Assembly: GCA_037389465.1 (NCBI GenBank)
Contig: JAZARR010000193.1
Span: 186,001 to 250,000 of the forward strand
DNA: 64,000 nucleotides
Source: Baylisascaris procyonis
Taxonomy: Eukaryota; Nematoda; Chromadorea; Rhabditida; Ascarididae
Reading direction: 5' to 3'
Below, piece after piece: positions 1 to 13,000 of this stretch. The position numbers and the translations under genes were made by a program. Every line of letters begins with the position of its first letter. The first letter of the stretch is position 1. The notes beneath the pieces are model-generated. The model was not told where the DNA came from, did no database searches, and saw only the letters and a program-made list of their open reading frames with translations.

Positions 1-987
1 AAAATACGTCGAATAATAGATTTTATAAACTAGAATCGACAGTACTATAAACGTTCCTGAAACTATGCAATAACAATCCAAATAAGCTGTTTCAACTCAT
101 AAGTAGTGAAAAAGGCAATCACTATGACCCAAAGCTACTTCATCCATGTTGCAGCAGGATAGTCGCTGCATAAAATCAGGAAAACGCATCGACTCCTCAC
201 ATACTTCTTACAGTCGCTATAAAAAACACTTTCCGCGTAATAAAGAGACATACGCAACCAAAATAAGAGAGGCAGAGTGAACAATACAGAAGGCTGCAGT
301 CATTTCCCAAGCTCCTCTCTTTGCTTCTGAGGTCTCCGAATCGACAATTGCTCGCAATGTCTTTCTACTCTTTCAAAAAAAAAAAAAAAAAAAGAAAAAA
401 AAAGAAAAAAGAAGAAACATCAGAGCCCCTCAAGCTGTTATTCCTTTCTCATATCGCTTACTCATGTTATTGTCATTTCTTTCACATTAGATAGTTATTC
501 CTCCTGCTGATAGGAGTCTATGAAACCTGCCTATAACAAGACTGATCAGCTCTGGACTTACTTCTTACTTAGTATTCTCTCCTTGAAAATACTACGCAAA
601 AACAATTTTACTCATAAATCTTCATTACAATAATAATTTGCTAAACGGTAATACGGCTGCAAAGTTTTATTAACTGATAATATGGCTGCAAAGTTATTTT
701 ACATTCTATGTGAACTATTCGAATATACACCATTATAATGTGTATTTTGCACTGCATTATTAGGAGGGAAGTTCGTTGTTGATTTTGTCCAACTCAATCT
801 CGAATGCCCTCCAAGTAGAATGAAGGTAATCCGCAAAATTCATATAAACAACTGAATTGACATAGAAGTATCCTTAACATAGTACTGTGATTGCCCAATT
901 GCAATATTTGAAGTGAAGCAAATCATAGAAAGCAAAAATGCTTCGCCATCACAATCTAAAGTCATTCAAACATGCAAGCAAACGTAC
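1..987. other. Non-coding stretch, probably intron of the Rap-GAP gene
   Basis: AT-rich sequence with a poly-A/AAAG tract at about 377-417. It was scanned for the next Rap-GAP exon (FALVRY-type block) on the minus strand and none was recognised. The open stretch at about 770-840 on the minus strand does not match the family. Confidence 0.5.
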
Positions 988-1099
988 GTGTGAAGTGTGA
1001 TTTCATCATAGTGGGTGAAAAATTCGGATTCTCTGGATTTCCACCCGATTCGAATACAATATTTACTATATCGTTACCAACATGTCGCTTACGCTCGAT
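988..1099 (-). CDS. Rap-GAP gene exon 8 (KRHVGNDIV, catalytic Asn)
   Basis: This is a 112-nt exon with acceptor TTTTGCAG and donor GTACGT (a second GT four bases on, GTTTGC, is possible). It enters in phase 0 and leaves in phase 1. It encodes [37 protein letters not shown]. The Asn in RHVGNDIV is the position known as the catalytic Asn thumb in Rap1GAP. The next family block (FALVRY...) was not found to the left. Confidence 0.88.
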
Positions 1100-4000
1100 C
1101 TGCAAAAATCGATTTTTTTGTGAAGAATGAGATGCTCTATTATTACAGAACGTGTAGGAATGACGGTAGTGAAACCCTGCAGTGATAATACTCTACCCAT
1201 AGAAGAGCTCTAATCATAGAAATCTACCCATAAAGTCTTCCCCATACCGGTAATGCCCTACCCATTGAAGAACTCTACCCGTCTACATAAGCTCACCCCC
1301 ATACCCACGATACTCACTCTAACACAACACAGTTATCACAAAGTTCCACTATACATTTTCAAGATTTCCCCGTGACAGCATTTCCCCTAACGGCACAACT
1401 TTCCTAACAACTTGCCCACGAGGCCAGTACAGTGGCAGCCCACCTTTCGTTCTCACCTTCTAAATCTTACTCAGCTCTCACCAACAATTATAGTTACCTT
1501 TTCCAGTTACTCTGAGGTGTTTGACTATTTCCATTTATTTCTAATATAGGTCGATCATCAACAAAACTAGTAATTTATTATTTTCACAGACCTACTAAAA
1601 ACTCATAAATGTTGACCATCTTTTAGGTCCTTTTTGGTCGCAAACATCCTCCCCTTTCCTCCTCCCCTCCTCACCACTAAAAACAATAACCAAAAATAGA
1701 TATTCCTGTCGAGAACAAAAATCTAGAGTTTATTTACCACCATATTCGCTATTATTAATCGAATGATTCTCGAGGTTAGTTGTCCTATCAGATATTCAGC
1801 CATTCTTTCTCGTCTACAATCAATGTGCAAATTATTACCGCCGTCAACTCTTCACAACTCTAAAGAGTTATTAAAATATACACATTTCAAATTACTTACT
1901 ATTACAAAAAAAAGTTACAAAAAAAACAAAAATTACAAAAAAATAAAACACAGTTGTACACTTAAAGTAATGTGTTAGATAGATGCAAAAATGCCCCCTT
2001 TTTGTAGTTTCTTGAAAGCGAAACGAGAGCTTATTAAAAATAAGATTTTATTTGCAAGAGATATTTCATTACTAAAAAAGTTTAAAACAGGGGGAATGTT
2101 ACTCGAAGTTTCATAGTACCAAAAGTCGATCGTGATTTAATTTGAATATTACGATGTCTACAGGCAATGCTATTAGACCCCCCACAGATATCTCAAATCA
2201 AAACTACTGCTCAAATGACAGTTGCCTTTTAGAGAATCATTTCTGAATTAGCATAGTTCAACTGCTAAAATATGATGATCAAAAAATGCGGAAATTTAAA
2301 CATCGAAATGAAACTTTTCAAACGTACTTTTAAATATATTTTAATTTGTGGATGACTAGCCATTTTAAGTGACTATAGAAATCGTCGAATTCATAGATAC
2401 GACTAGAATGACTAGACTAGAAATGACTATTTTATTAAGCTTTATTAAGTACTATGACTAGAAAATGACTAGAAAAGGGGAACTTGAAGTTTTATTAAGT
2501 TTGTAGTAATACAATATGTAAAAATTATTCAAAAGAGCTTACTAAACGTTCAAATAGTATTTGCATAAACTAACTTGTTGCTTATTATCCTTGCTATACG
2601 GTAGCATTGTTGAAACATGAAACATAATTTCATGACCAGCGAATACTGTATAGACCGATTCTCTACCTGTACTGTTTGCTGAAATTAATGCACGTGTAGT
2701 ACTATTAGAGAATTTAAGGAAGAAGATCCTAGATGCATCTATTGTGGGGAAATTTACAGTATTATCGAGTTAGGCAAGAGTTACTGTATAGGCAAAAATC
2801 TAAAAATTATTGCTATATTCAACGATCACCCAAAACCAATATTCACAAATTGTTCGCTTTAAAAAAAAAAGTGACATCACCGTAATCGCCTATAGTTCTT
2901 TGCAATTCACTCAGCTGTAGACGCGAGGGCGACAGAGATAAAAAAACTGGTTAGAGATGAAGGGGATAAAAGATCATCAAACCAACCACTCTCCCATGAT
3001 TATATTATGAAGCAGACTTCAAAAGTTGTAGTATCAACTGGCTTTAGGAGAGGCAGAGGGAAAGACGAGAGATCAAAGAAACGATAGAGTGGATCACATT
3101 TGAGGATGGAAATATTCACTATTTAGCTTTGAGAAAGATAGAGAGGGAAGAAAGAGATAATCAGAAATGAAGAGAGATAGAGACAGACAAACAAATGCGA
3201 AAATAAGTTCGAACGATAGATAGATACAACTTTAAAAAGAGTTGAAATAGTGGACACTTTATGAGAAGTGAAAGATTGAAAGAAAAGATTTGCTTTTAGT
3301 GATAACGAAAAGAGAAGATTCATGTAATCTTAACTCGACAAATTTCCCTCTCAAAGATCTCTCTAAAAGAATTAAGTGTAGTTTTTCCACAAGAAAGTAT
3401 CCTTTTCTATGGCTTTCATGGAGAGCAAGAGAGAGAAAAAGAGAAAGGGGGGAAAGAGAGAGAAGAAAAAGAAAAGAGGAAGTCAGTAACAACCAAACAG
3501 TAGTTCCCTCAGGGGAAACTAGGTGGAGTGAAACAATTGATATAGGTTTAACAAGTGTTCACATGGTGAGTATAGAACGTTCTCCTCACCGTGAGAGACC
3601 AGAATGGTGAGTTTGATGGAGTGAGAGCAGACGGAGATAGACTTCAGAATAAAAGTTATTCCCAGATTTAGAGGAAGATTTAAAAAAAGAAACAAAAATT
3701 AACTAAGAGGTGGTCTTCGTTACGAGAAGAAAACAATCTCAACTATGCGAACGATGAAAGGAGGTAACTTGATTGTCCCATTTTAACTGCAGCGGATCAA
3801 AGGAAAGAAAATAAAATCTAATGCCTGTGGCCAATCATTTTGCATTCTCCAATTCCAAAGCTGATGCGCTTTCCAGTTTCTTAGAGAAGAAATTGGAGGT
3901 GGAAGGGGAGAGGGGGGAAGAAAGGGCCCCCAAATTTGACAGAGGGTAATAAAAAATGGTTGTTTTTAATTTCGGCTACTCACTTGAAATAACTCAATTA

Positions 4001-7000
4001 CATGGGCGGAGAGCACAGGAAACATGCAATGAATCCCACACAATATTCATCCGGAATAAAAACCCTTCCGACCAATTAATATTATTGGCAACGACCCCAA
4101 TTTAATAGCGATCAATATTATAAAAGGAATCACAGCTTCTAGCACTTCTCAAAAATTAGAAAGGAATGTTTTATCGTAGAAAAGAGTTAATTATTACAAA
4201 TAACATGTTTATCTGTTATAATATTTTTGTTGTTATAATGTAACAGTAACACCTACTACAATAACAAATAAAAATATTCCATAAAATGTATCTCTGAAGA
4301 TCTAAAAGTAGCTATAAGCATAGCGACCGTTCACATCAATCATTCAAAAGTAGAGAAATAAGCAGTTACTTGTTGTGTCGAGACCTCCCCTGTAGCTGCC
4401 CCAATCTTGAAGTTCGATTCGTTGACCAAGAAGCTTTACAAATTGTGCGAAATTTCCATCGCCATGCTCTGAAAACAGTCTTTGTTATATAATACATGAA
4501 GTGCTGTAATTTGATACTGCTTCGACGCTTTAGTTCATATAAGCATAAAATAATAGGTTCCCTTAACAATAAATGTGACGATGCGGATAATCTCAGCCAT
4601 TGTCTTCAAACTCCCCTTCCTCCCCCTCCCCCCCTCCCTCCCCCACCTCTCCTATATGTGAAAGCTAATTAAGGCGAAATGGCATCCTAGTTAAAATATC
4701 ATTGGATTTAACGAAGGTTTGCATTTAACAATGGACGCAATACTATAAACAGATTTAAAAAATTATTCAAGATTTGGCGCCCTCTTATATATACACTTAA
4801 ATTAAAAAAAAAAGGAGAATATCACATTTGATGCCTTATTTGAATAGCTATATAAGAAATAAGAAACCCCTTCGGAAACTCAAAAAAAAAAAAAAAAACG
4901 AATTCGACGTCAAATTTTCACTGATAATAATGCTTTAAAAATTCGTTGATAACGTATGCTTGATTGTTTATTGCCAACTTCGATGATTTCATTATCGCCC
5001 GCAGTTCATTAGGTTCTGAGTAGATTCTATAACATGAATATTTTTTGGTACCGATTCCTTTGCCACCCATGATGCAGGCTTTTTTGCAGAGTAGAATTTT
5101 CTATGTGTGCTTACTTAGAATTCGTGAAGCCTCTCAGGCTATAAGCTGACAAGGCTTATATCTTGCCGCTTAGCATAGACCAACTTGAGATTTGAATAAA
5201 CTTTCTCATTGATATGAAAATAGAAAAGCCGTAATTTGCATGAAAATCTTAACGTTTAAAGTAAAAAGCAAATAAACGAATGCAATAAAAAGATTGTATG
5301 TCAAACCATTGCTAAGCATTTGTGTGTCGGAGACCTGATTGCCTAGAGCGTAGATGACTCCGAATTTGCAATTGGCACCTCCCTCTTGATCCTCAAGAAC
5401 GATAAGCTCCTTCTGTAACTTCGCGCTCACAATCTCCTTCAACGATCGATTGTAGTCACTCATGCCCGGAAAATGCCTTCAAATAAATCTATACATTATT
5501 TTATCATGAATCAGCAATCATCAAATAAGTTTTACGATGCTATTTATAACATTGCAATCAACTTAGCGAAAACTTGCAAAAGAATATTAATTAACAGGAA
5601 AATTAAATAGTAAGTTAGTAAAATCGACAAATTTTTTGGCTTAATCTTTAAGCGCTTTTTTCTTTCCCTCAGTTTCACTTTGTGCACTACTTTCTAAGTA
5701 TGCAAATGGGTAAGTTCGAATTTGAATGCATCAGTTTTTTTTTTGAATATTTGATTGGCTCACTTGCATTCCGCAGAGAATACCGATGCAACTAAAAATT
5801 CATTCGCTCTTAAAGAAACACCTCGAAGATGTTCTCAGAAAAGTTTCTAAGTGATTTTTATGCAATACACTCTCGAAGATTGCAATGATGTCATATCATC
5901 AAAAAGTATTAACTCTGCCTACTAATCCTATACTTATACCAAATAGAGTACTATGTTGCGCTGAACCTGGGCCACAAGCCTAACGTAAATACAGTATAGT
6001 CCAATTTTTGAAGGGTGGTATAAATTTACTATTATACGAATTTCTAGGGAAAAGCATGAGCGCACTGTATTATTCCTCTACTGAACTTGTACTTAAAATT
6101 ACTTAAATACAGTACCTGTGGTGCTATAGTTAAATAACGAAATAGATACAGTACTTGTTTAAAAATAAACTACTGAATTTTGGGTTTGGATCTTTGAAAA
6201 TATCCATAGACATGTCGGATTATTTCAGGCTCATTTCTTTGTTTGCGTAAATTTTTCTACTTTAACTCATTCGTTTCCTTCTCATTTTTGTCTCACTTAA
6301 CAAAAAACTCAGATAAGCAAAGTTTACAAAGCCTTCTGAAATACGCGGCTCCAATTGGGGACAATACGCGACTATAATTGGAAACAAATTTGTTTACTTC
6401 ATCGCTCCATTCTATGGTTCAGATGAATTCTACTTTAAAAGATGGCTGAAGAAAGGAACTTTAAGAGCTTCACACCTTCTGAAATGGCAGAATTACGAAA
6501 AATAAAAGGAAGCCGCGTACTTAATGAAATGATATAAACGGCATTTAAGACTTTTTTATTCGCGAGCGTATTTTCCGGTTTTCAACGTTCCAAAGTCACT
6601 ATTACCAAACCACATCGAACTGAATAGCCCGAACCACACAGCAAATAGTAGAGGACGAGGGGTTCTAAATACGATGAATACTATCAAACCTATGGAGGGG
6701 GTTCTAAACACGACGGGTACTGCCAAACCTATGGATGGGGAAGGCTTTAAACACGACGAATACTATCAAACCTATGGAGGGGGGGGGAGGTTCTAAAACG
6801 ACGAATATTGTCAAACCTACGGAAAGAGGAGTGTTCTAAACACACGATGGATACCGTCAAACCTATGGAGAGGGGAGTGTTCAAAACACGACGAATACTA
6901 TCAAACTATGCAGGGAGGAGGGTTCTAAATACGACGAATACTATCAAACCTATGAAGGGGGGTTCTAAACACGACGGGTACTGTTGAACCTATGGAGGGG

Positions 7001-10000
7001 AGTTAAAACCCGACGGATACTGTCAAAAATACGGAGAGGGTAGTGTTCAAAACGCGACGAATGCTATCAAACCTATAGAGGGGGGAGTGTTCTAAACACG
7101 ACGAATACCATCAAACCTATGGAGGGGGAGTGTTCAAAACACGACGAATACTGTCAAACCTATGGAGAGAGGAGTGTTCTAAACAAGACGAAAACTATCA
7201 AACCTATAAAGGGGGGGGGGGGTTCTAAACACGACGAATACTGTGAAACATATGAAGGGGGTTCTAAACACGAGGGATACTGTGAAACCTATGGAGAGGG
7301 CAGTGTTCAAAACACGACGAATGCTATCAAACCTATTGAGGGGGAGGGATCTAAACACAACGAATATCATCAAACCTATGGGGAGATTCCAAACACAACG
7401 AATACTGTCAACCTATGGATGGGAGAAGGCTTTAAACACGACGGATACTATCAAACCTATGGAGAGGGGAGTGTTCAAAACGCGACGAATACTATCAAAC
7501 TATGCAGGGAGGAGGGTTCTAAATACGACGAATACTATCAAACCTATGAAGGGGGGTTCTAAACACGACGGGTACTGTTGAACCTATGGAGGGGAGTTAA
7601 AACCCGACGGATACTGTCAAAAATACGGAGAGGGTAGTGTTCAAAACGCGACGAATGCTATCAAACTATGGAGGGAGGAGGGTTCTAAACACGACGAATA
7701 CTATCAAACTTATGGAGAGAGGAGTGTTCTAAACACACGATGGATACTGTTAAACCTATGGAGAGGGGAGTGTTCAAAACGCGACGATTACTATCAAGCC
7801 TATGGAGGGAGGGGGTTCTAAATACGACGAACAGTATCAAACCCGGTGGGGGGGGGTTCTAAACACAACGGATACTGTCAGATCTATGGAGGGGTGGGAA
7901 GGTTCTAAACATGACGAATACTGTCAAACCTATGGAGGACGGAGGGTTATAAACACGACGAATGTTGTCAAACCCATGGAGGGAGGAAGGCTTTAAACAT
8001 GACGAACACCATCAAACCTATGGAAGGGGAAGGGTTTTAGACACGACGGATACTGTCAAACCTATCCTATGGAGAGAGGAGTGTTCTAAACAAGATGAAA
8101 ACTATCAAACCTACGGAGGGAGGAGGGTTCTAAATACGACGAATACCATCAAACCTATGGAGGGGGGGGGGGTTCTAAACACGACGAATACTGTGAAACA
8201 TATGAAGGGGGTTCTAAACACGAGGGATACTGTGAAACCTATGGAGAGGGCAGTGTTCAAAACACGACGAATGCTATCAAACCTATTGAGGGGGAGGGAT
8301 CTAAACACAACGAATATCATCAAACCTATGGGGAGATTCCAAACACAACGAATACTGTCAACCTATGGATGGGAGAAGGCTTTAAACACGACGGATACTA
8401 TCAAACCTATGGAGAGGGGAGTGTTCAAAACGCGACGAATACTATCAAACTATGCAGGGAGGAGGGTTCTAAATACGACGAATACTATCAAACCTATGAA
8501 GGGGGGTTCTAAACACGACGGGTACTGTTGAACCTATGGAGGGGAGTTAAAACCCGACGGATACTGTCAAAAATACGGAGAGGGTAGTGTTCAAAACGCG
8601 ACGAATGCTATCAAACTATGGAGGGAGGAGGGTTCTAAACACGACGAATACTATCAAACTTATGGAGAGAGGAGTGTTCTAAACACACGATGGATACTGT
8701 TAAACCTATGGAGAGGGGAGTGTTCAAAACGCGACGATTACTATCAAGCCTATGGAGGGAGGGGTTCTAAATACGACGAACAGTATCAAACCCGGTGGGG
8801 GGGGGGTTCTAAACACAACGGATACTGTCAGATCTATGGAGGGGTGGGAAGGTTCTAAACATGACGAATACTGTCAAACCTATGGAGGACGGAGGGTTAT
8901 AAACACGACGAATGTTGTCAAACCCATGGAGGGAGGAAGGCTTTAAACATGACGAACACCATCAAACCTATGGAAGGGGAAGGGTTTTAGACACGACGGA
9001 TACTGTCAAACCTATCCTATGGAGAGAGGAGTGTTCTAAACAAGATGAAAACTATCAAACCTACGGAGGGAGGAGGGTTCTAAATACGACGAATACCATC
9101 AAACCTATGGAGGGGGGGGGGGGTTCTAAACACGATGGATACTGCCAAACCTATGGAGAGGGGACTGTTCAAAACGCGACGAATGCTATCAAACCTATTG
9201 AGGGGGAGGGTTCTAAACACAACGAATATCATCAAACCTATGAGGGGGGGAAGGGGGTTCTAAACACGACGAATATTATCAAACGTAGGAAAGTGTGACA
9301 AGGAACTGAATGTACAGAAGTGTTGAAAACACTTAGCCGTTGAAAACTTCCGATAAGGTAATCTACGCAGACAATAACGCCTTGAAAAGTGGTTGAGAAA
9401 GACGCGTAAGGGAGCTGAAAATTGCAGAGAAAAGAAGTTCTGCATTGCACTCCAAAAGCTGTTAACGATGCCAAATCATCTCTAAGCTTCTTTCTTAGCC
9501 AGGAAGTTTGCGAATACTGCCCCGAAAGGTCGACTGTTTCTCCTGAATCCTCGAAGAACCTTTCATTCTTATCCAGAAGGACCACTAAAAAGATCAGGGA
9601 GAAGATTGTGTCAAATGTGAGAGCATCGGTTTGGGCGTCGATCGCTATCGATTTGGAGGAAGAATCAAGAATTTGCTTATTAGGAATCAAGGATTCGTAA
9701 CAATGGAGAGAAATCCCTCAAAAATGTCCGAATTTGAAGAAATTATCCTAAGAAAAAACGCCAACTCAGAAGGTGATATATTTGAGTTCGATGAGAACGA
9801 AACGGATGATTTGAATGACACAGACAAAATAATAAGGTCTCGTATGGAATTTCCGAAAAGGCTCAGCTATATAGTTTATAGATAGCAACTAGCGCTGGCA
9901 AAAAGTCTGACGGAGCTGAATATTGTACAGGGGTCGATGAACTGCTGAGACTGATACATAAATTCAAGAGCATATAGCTATCCGCGAAACACCTCCATAC

Positions 10001-13000
10001 AAAGCCTGGCGTGAATATAGTAAGGCATGGCAATACAAATTGACTGACAGTAACGCCTGGGAGTCTGCTTTGCCAAGGGAAGCTACCTTCACGTTAAGGA
10101 GACCTTGCTGAAATGATTTTTTTTTTTAAGTAGAAGCAGAAAGAAATATAGATACCTCCCCTAGGAAAGACTCTTAAATCTGCGGAAGGAAATAAAAAGG
10201 TATATGGAAGACTCTCGTCTTATTCGTGCATATCAAAAACAAAGCCATGGGAGTAGAGCATGATTACTGAAATCTTCGGACCAAAATACTAGACATATTA
10301 TTGTACCAATTCTAGAACTCTAAATACAGCAAGATGGAATAATTGGAAACTGAGGTGACTAGTACCATAAATAATTATAAAAAAGAGGTAATAGTAAAAA
10401 CATACTGTAGAATAGATTTCGCAGTAATTGTTTTGTATGATCCCGTATATGTTGGAACGCAAAGGCGACGAGGTCCCTGCAACAATATCTCTTATCAAAT
10501 CACTTAAAAGACCACTATCGAAGTAAAACACAACAAGTACTTATAGTTAGTGCTAATGTAGCTGCAAAGATATGCGCTTTCGCGTTCCATCCACCTCAGC
10601 AGCCAATTTTACAGATTACCAATAAAAATATAAAATATACACAATCGCCTCAAAATTCAAATTTCTGCACGCCTATAGTCGCATTACGAAAATTTAAACC
10701 AATTTAAAATAAATTCAAATCCTTTAGTTAAAAGGAAATTTCTATAACCCATTTCGATGTCGAAGGATCAAAGTGAACCATAATACATCAACTCATCCCA
10801 TGGTGCATATTACATTGAAACATTCCTTATATTGCATATTTTCATAACCGTAACTACAGAGGCCTAATTTCATACGGAAGAATATTATGTGCACCATAGG
10901 TGAAGTGCTCGGAAATGAAATGTATTAAATACGGTTCGAGTTTGATATTCAAAAATTTGTCCTCATCTAGCGATTGGTCAGTTAACCAAGTAGATGACCA
11001 ACCGGCTGAACGCAGCTTTTGTTATTTATTTCAATAGCTGCCCATTTTGATCACTGCGGCATAAAAGTAAAGGAGGAACGAAATAGTTCATCAGCGATGT
11101 CTCTGCTTTTTATACTTTCATCAAAATACAGCACCTGTTAATCCATAAACATTATCCCTGACTGAAGTATGAGAGACAAATGAAAAAGGAAAGTACATAT
11201 TATATCAACATAAACTACAGCATAAAACTGAAAGTTACGACGTAAGAAATAAATAAAAGAATACAAAGTAAAAGTGTGTCGGCGAAAAGAGGATTGGTCA
11301 GGACCAAAGGCCATAAAAGGAGAGTTACTTAACGTCAAAGCATTTCTCAAAAAGCATGAAGCTATATCATTTTCCACCAACTTATGTCATTTTATGTGCA
11401 AGTCAGACTTCACTCTATTCATTGAGAGAAAAAGTAGTCAGACACGATACTCAGAAAAAGAATAGCGAGGTACAACAACTTTCGTATCTCGCTTTCAGAC
11501 AACTTTGTTGTTTCCTCATAAACCGCAGATAGGGCACTCGTTACAGACCGAATAAATACCGCATAAATGTCTGACTCGGCGCTTTGCTCTGTGACCTCCC
11601 CAACTTATTTCAAATCCGCTATCTCGAAGGTGGGTTATATCTGGAGGGACTGTTTGTATAGCAGTACGATATTGTTCGTTTTAGTGCTGAACTTTCATAC
11701 TTTCCAGCATACCAACATCAATTCTATATATTCTTCTCAAACCCCACTAATTTAGCAGTGATCATAGCTCTTTATGCCCATTTTGGGTAAGGACCATCCT
11801 ATAATTCTCAGTGTTTTGACAACCCTACTGATAGAGTGGCGTGGGCTGCGCATTGCGTTTTATCTCATTTTCCAAGTTTTCCGATTCTATCACATCTCGT
11901 TGGTATAAACGCATCCTTCTTCCTCTCTCACATAATTCGTCTTAATCATACCAATACTTCGGAAAATTCACTTATTTCTTATATTGAGTATAACTCTACA
12001 TTATTCGCTCTTTCCTTCGACCTTACAGCCAAATAGGCCCCAACTAATGGGAACTGTCTAAATAAAGATACAACGAATAAACAAAAGATATTTACCTTGC
12101 TGTTAGCATTGTTTCTGCTATGCTCATAGTTTATTTTATCACTACTTTTTATTGAAACCCTCTTCATGTCAACACACTACAAATAAACTAACTCCTCTTC
12201 AATCCTAAGATGAACTCCTCTTTCTTTATACTTGTATTTCTATATGTAGTAAAAAATTTGTTTTCCGCTAGCAGTGTAAATCATCTTCTTCAGTTCCCCG
12301 GTGGGAGACGATCGCCCACGAAGGAACTGAAAGTTGTTGCCACAAAAAAAAAATCGATGTTCTATTCAATTTGTTGTTTGTAGCGTTGTATATTTTGACG
12401 AAAAACGGTCGATTCCTAGAAGAACACATATGTAAACAAATTCTATCATCCAAATTGCCCCTGGCCACTTCTGATCACCAGAACGGCTTATTGTTCAAGC
12501 ACATTAAGCATATCGCCGACGTGTAAGATTCCGAATAATAAGAGAAGCCCGCCTGATCACTGCACCGAAATGAAAACTTCTCTTACGACCTTTGACCTCG
12601 ACCATTCCTCTTTTCGCCAATACATATACTTTTCAATTCTTTACTTACTTCTTATACATCAATTTTCAATTTTATATGCTTTAATTCATGTGACAATGAC
12701 GAATTAAGATATTTCAAATTCATTAAAAACAATGATTAAAACATTTACCTCTGCTGTCCAAAGAATAGCGCGGCACATGCGATTGCCCTCCGATTCTTCT
12801 TCAACCAAAATCGACATAAAAAACGGTGATTTCGTCGTCGGATCAATGCCCGCAAAATTTTGATGCTCTAAAATTGATTCCGTGATTATCTCTCAACTGA
12901 TAATCAATGATAACTAATGAAACTTACCTTATCTTTGATAAGGTAGTTCAATTCAGTAAGCTCATTTATCGACCAATTTGCGTCATCGAAGCTAAAACTA

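Noticed and set aside
4366..4569. 67-codon minus-strand ORF over exon 6
   Set aside because: Wrong frame; the conserved reading (YRGGLDTT) is a different frame ending at the donor at 4370.
5206..5463. Whole 85-codon ORF taken as one protein
   Set aside because: Only the part before MLSN is Rap-GAP exon. The [14 protein letters not shown] tail is intron read past the GTTTGA donor.
7119..8531. Long + strand ORFs with repeated [15 protein letters not shown] residues
   Set aside because: They are read-through of minisatellite units. Frames shift with G-run length, and the region lies in an intron of a minus-strand gene.
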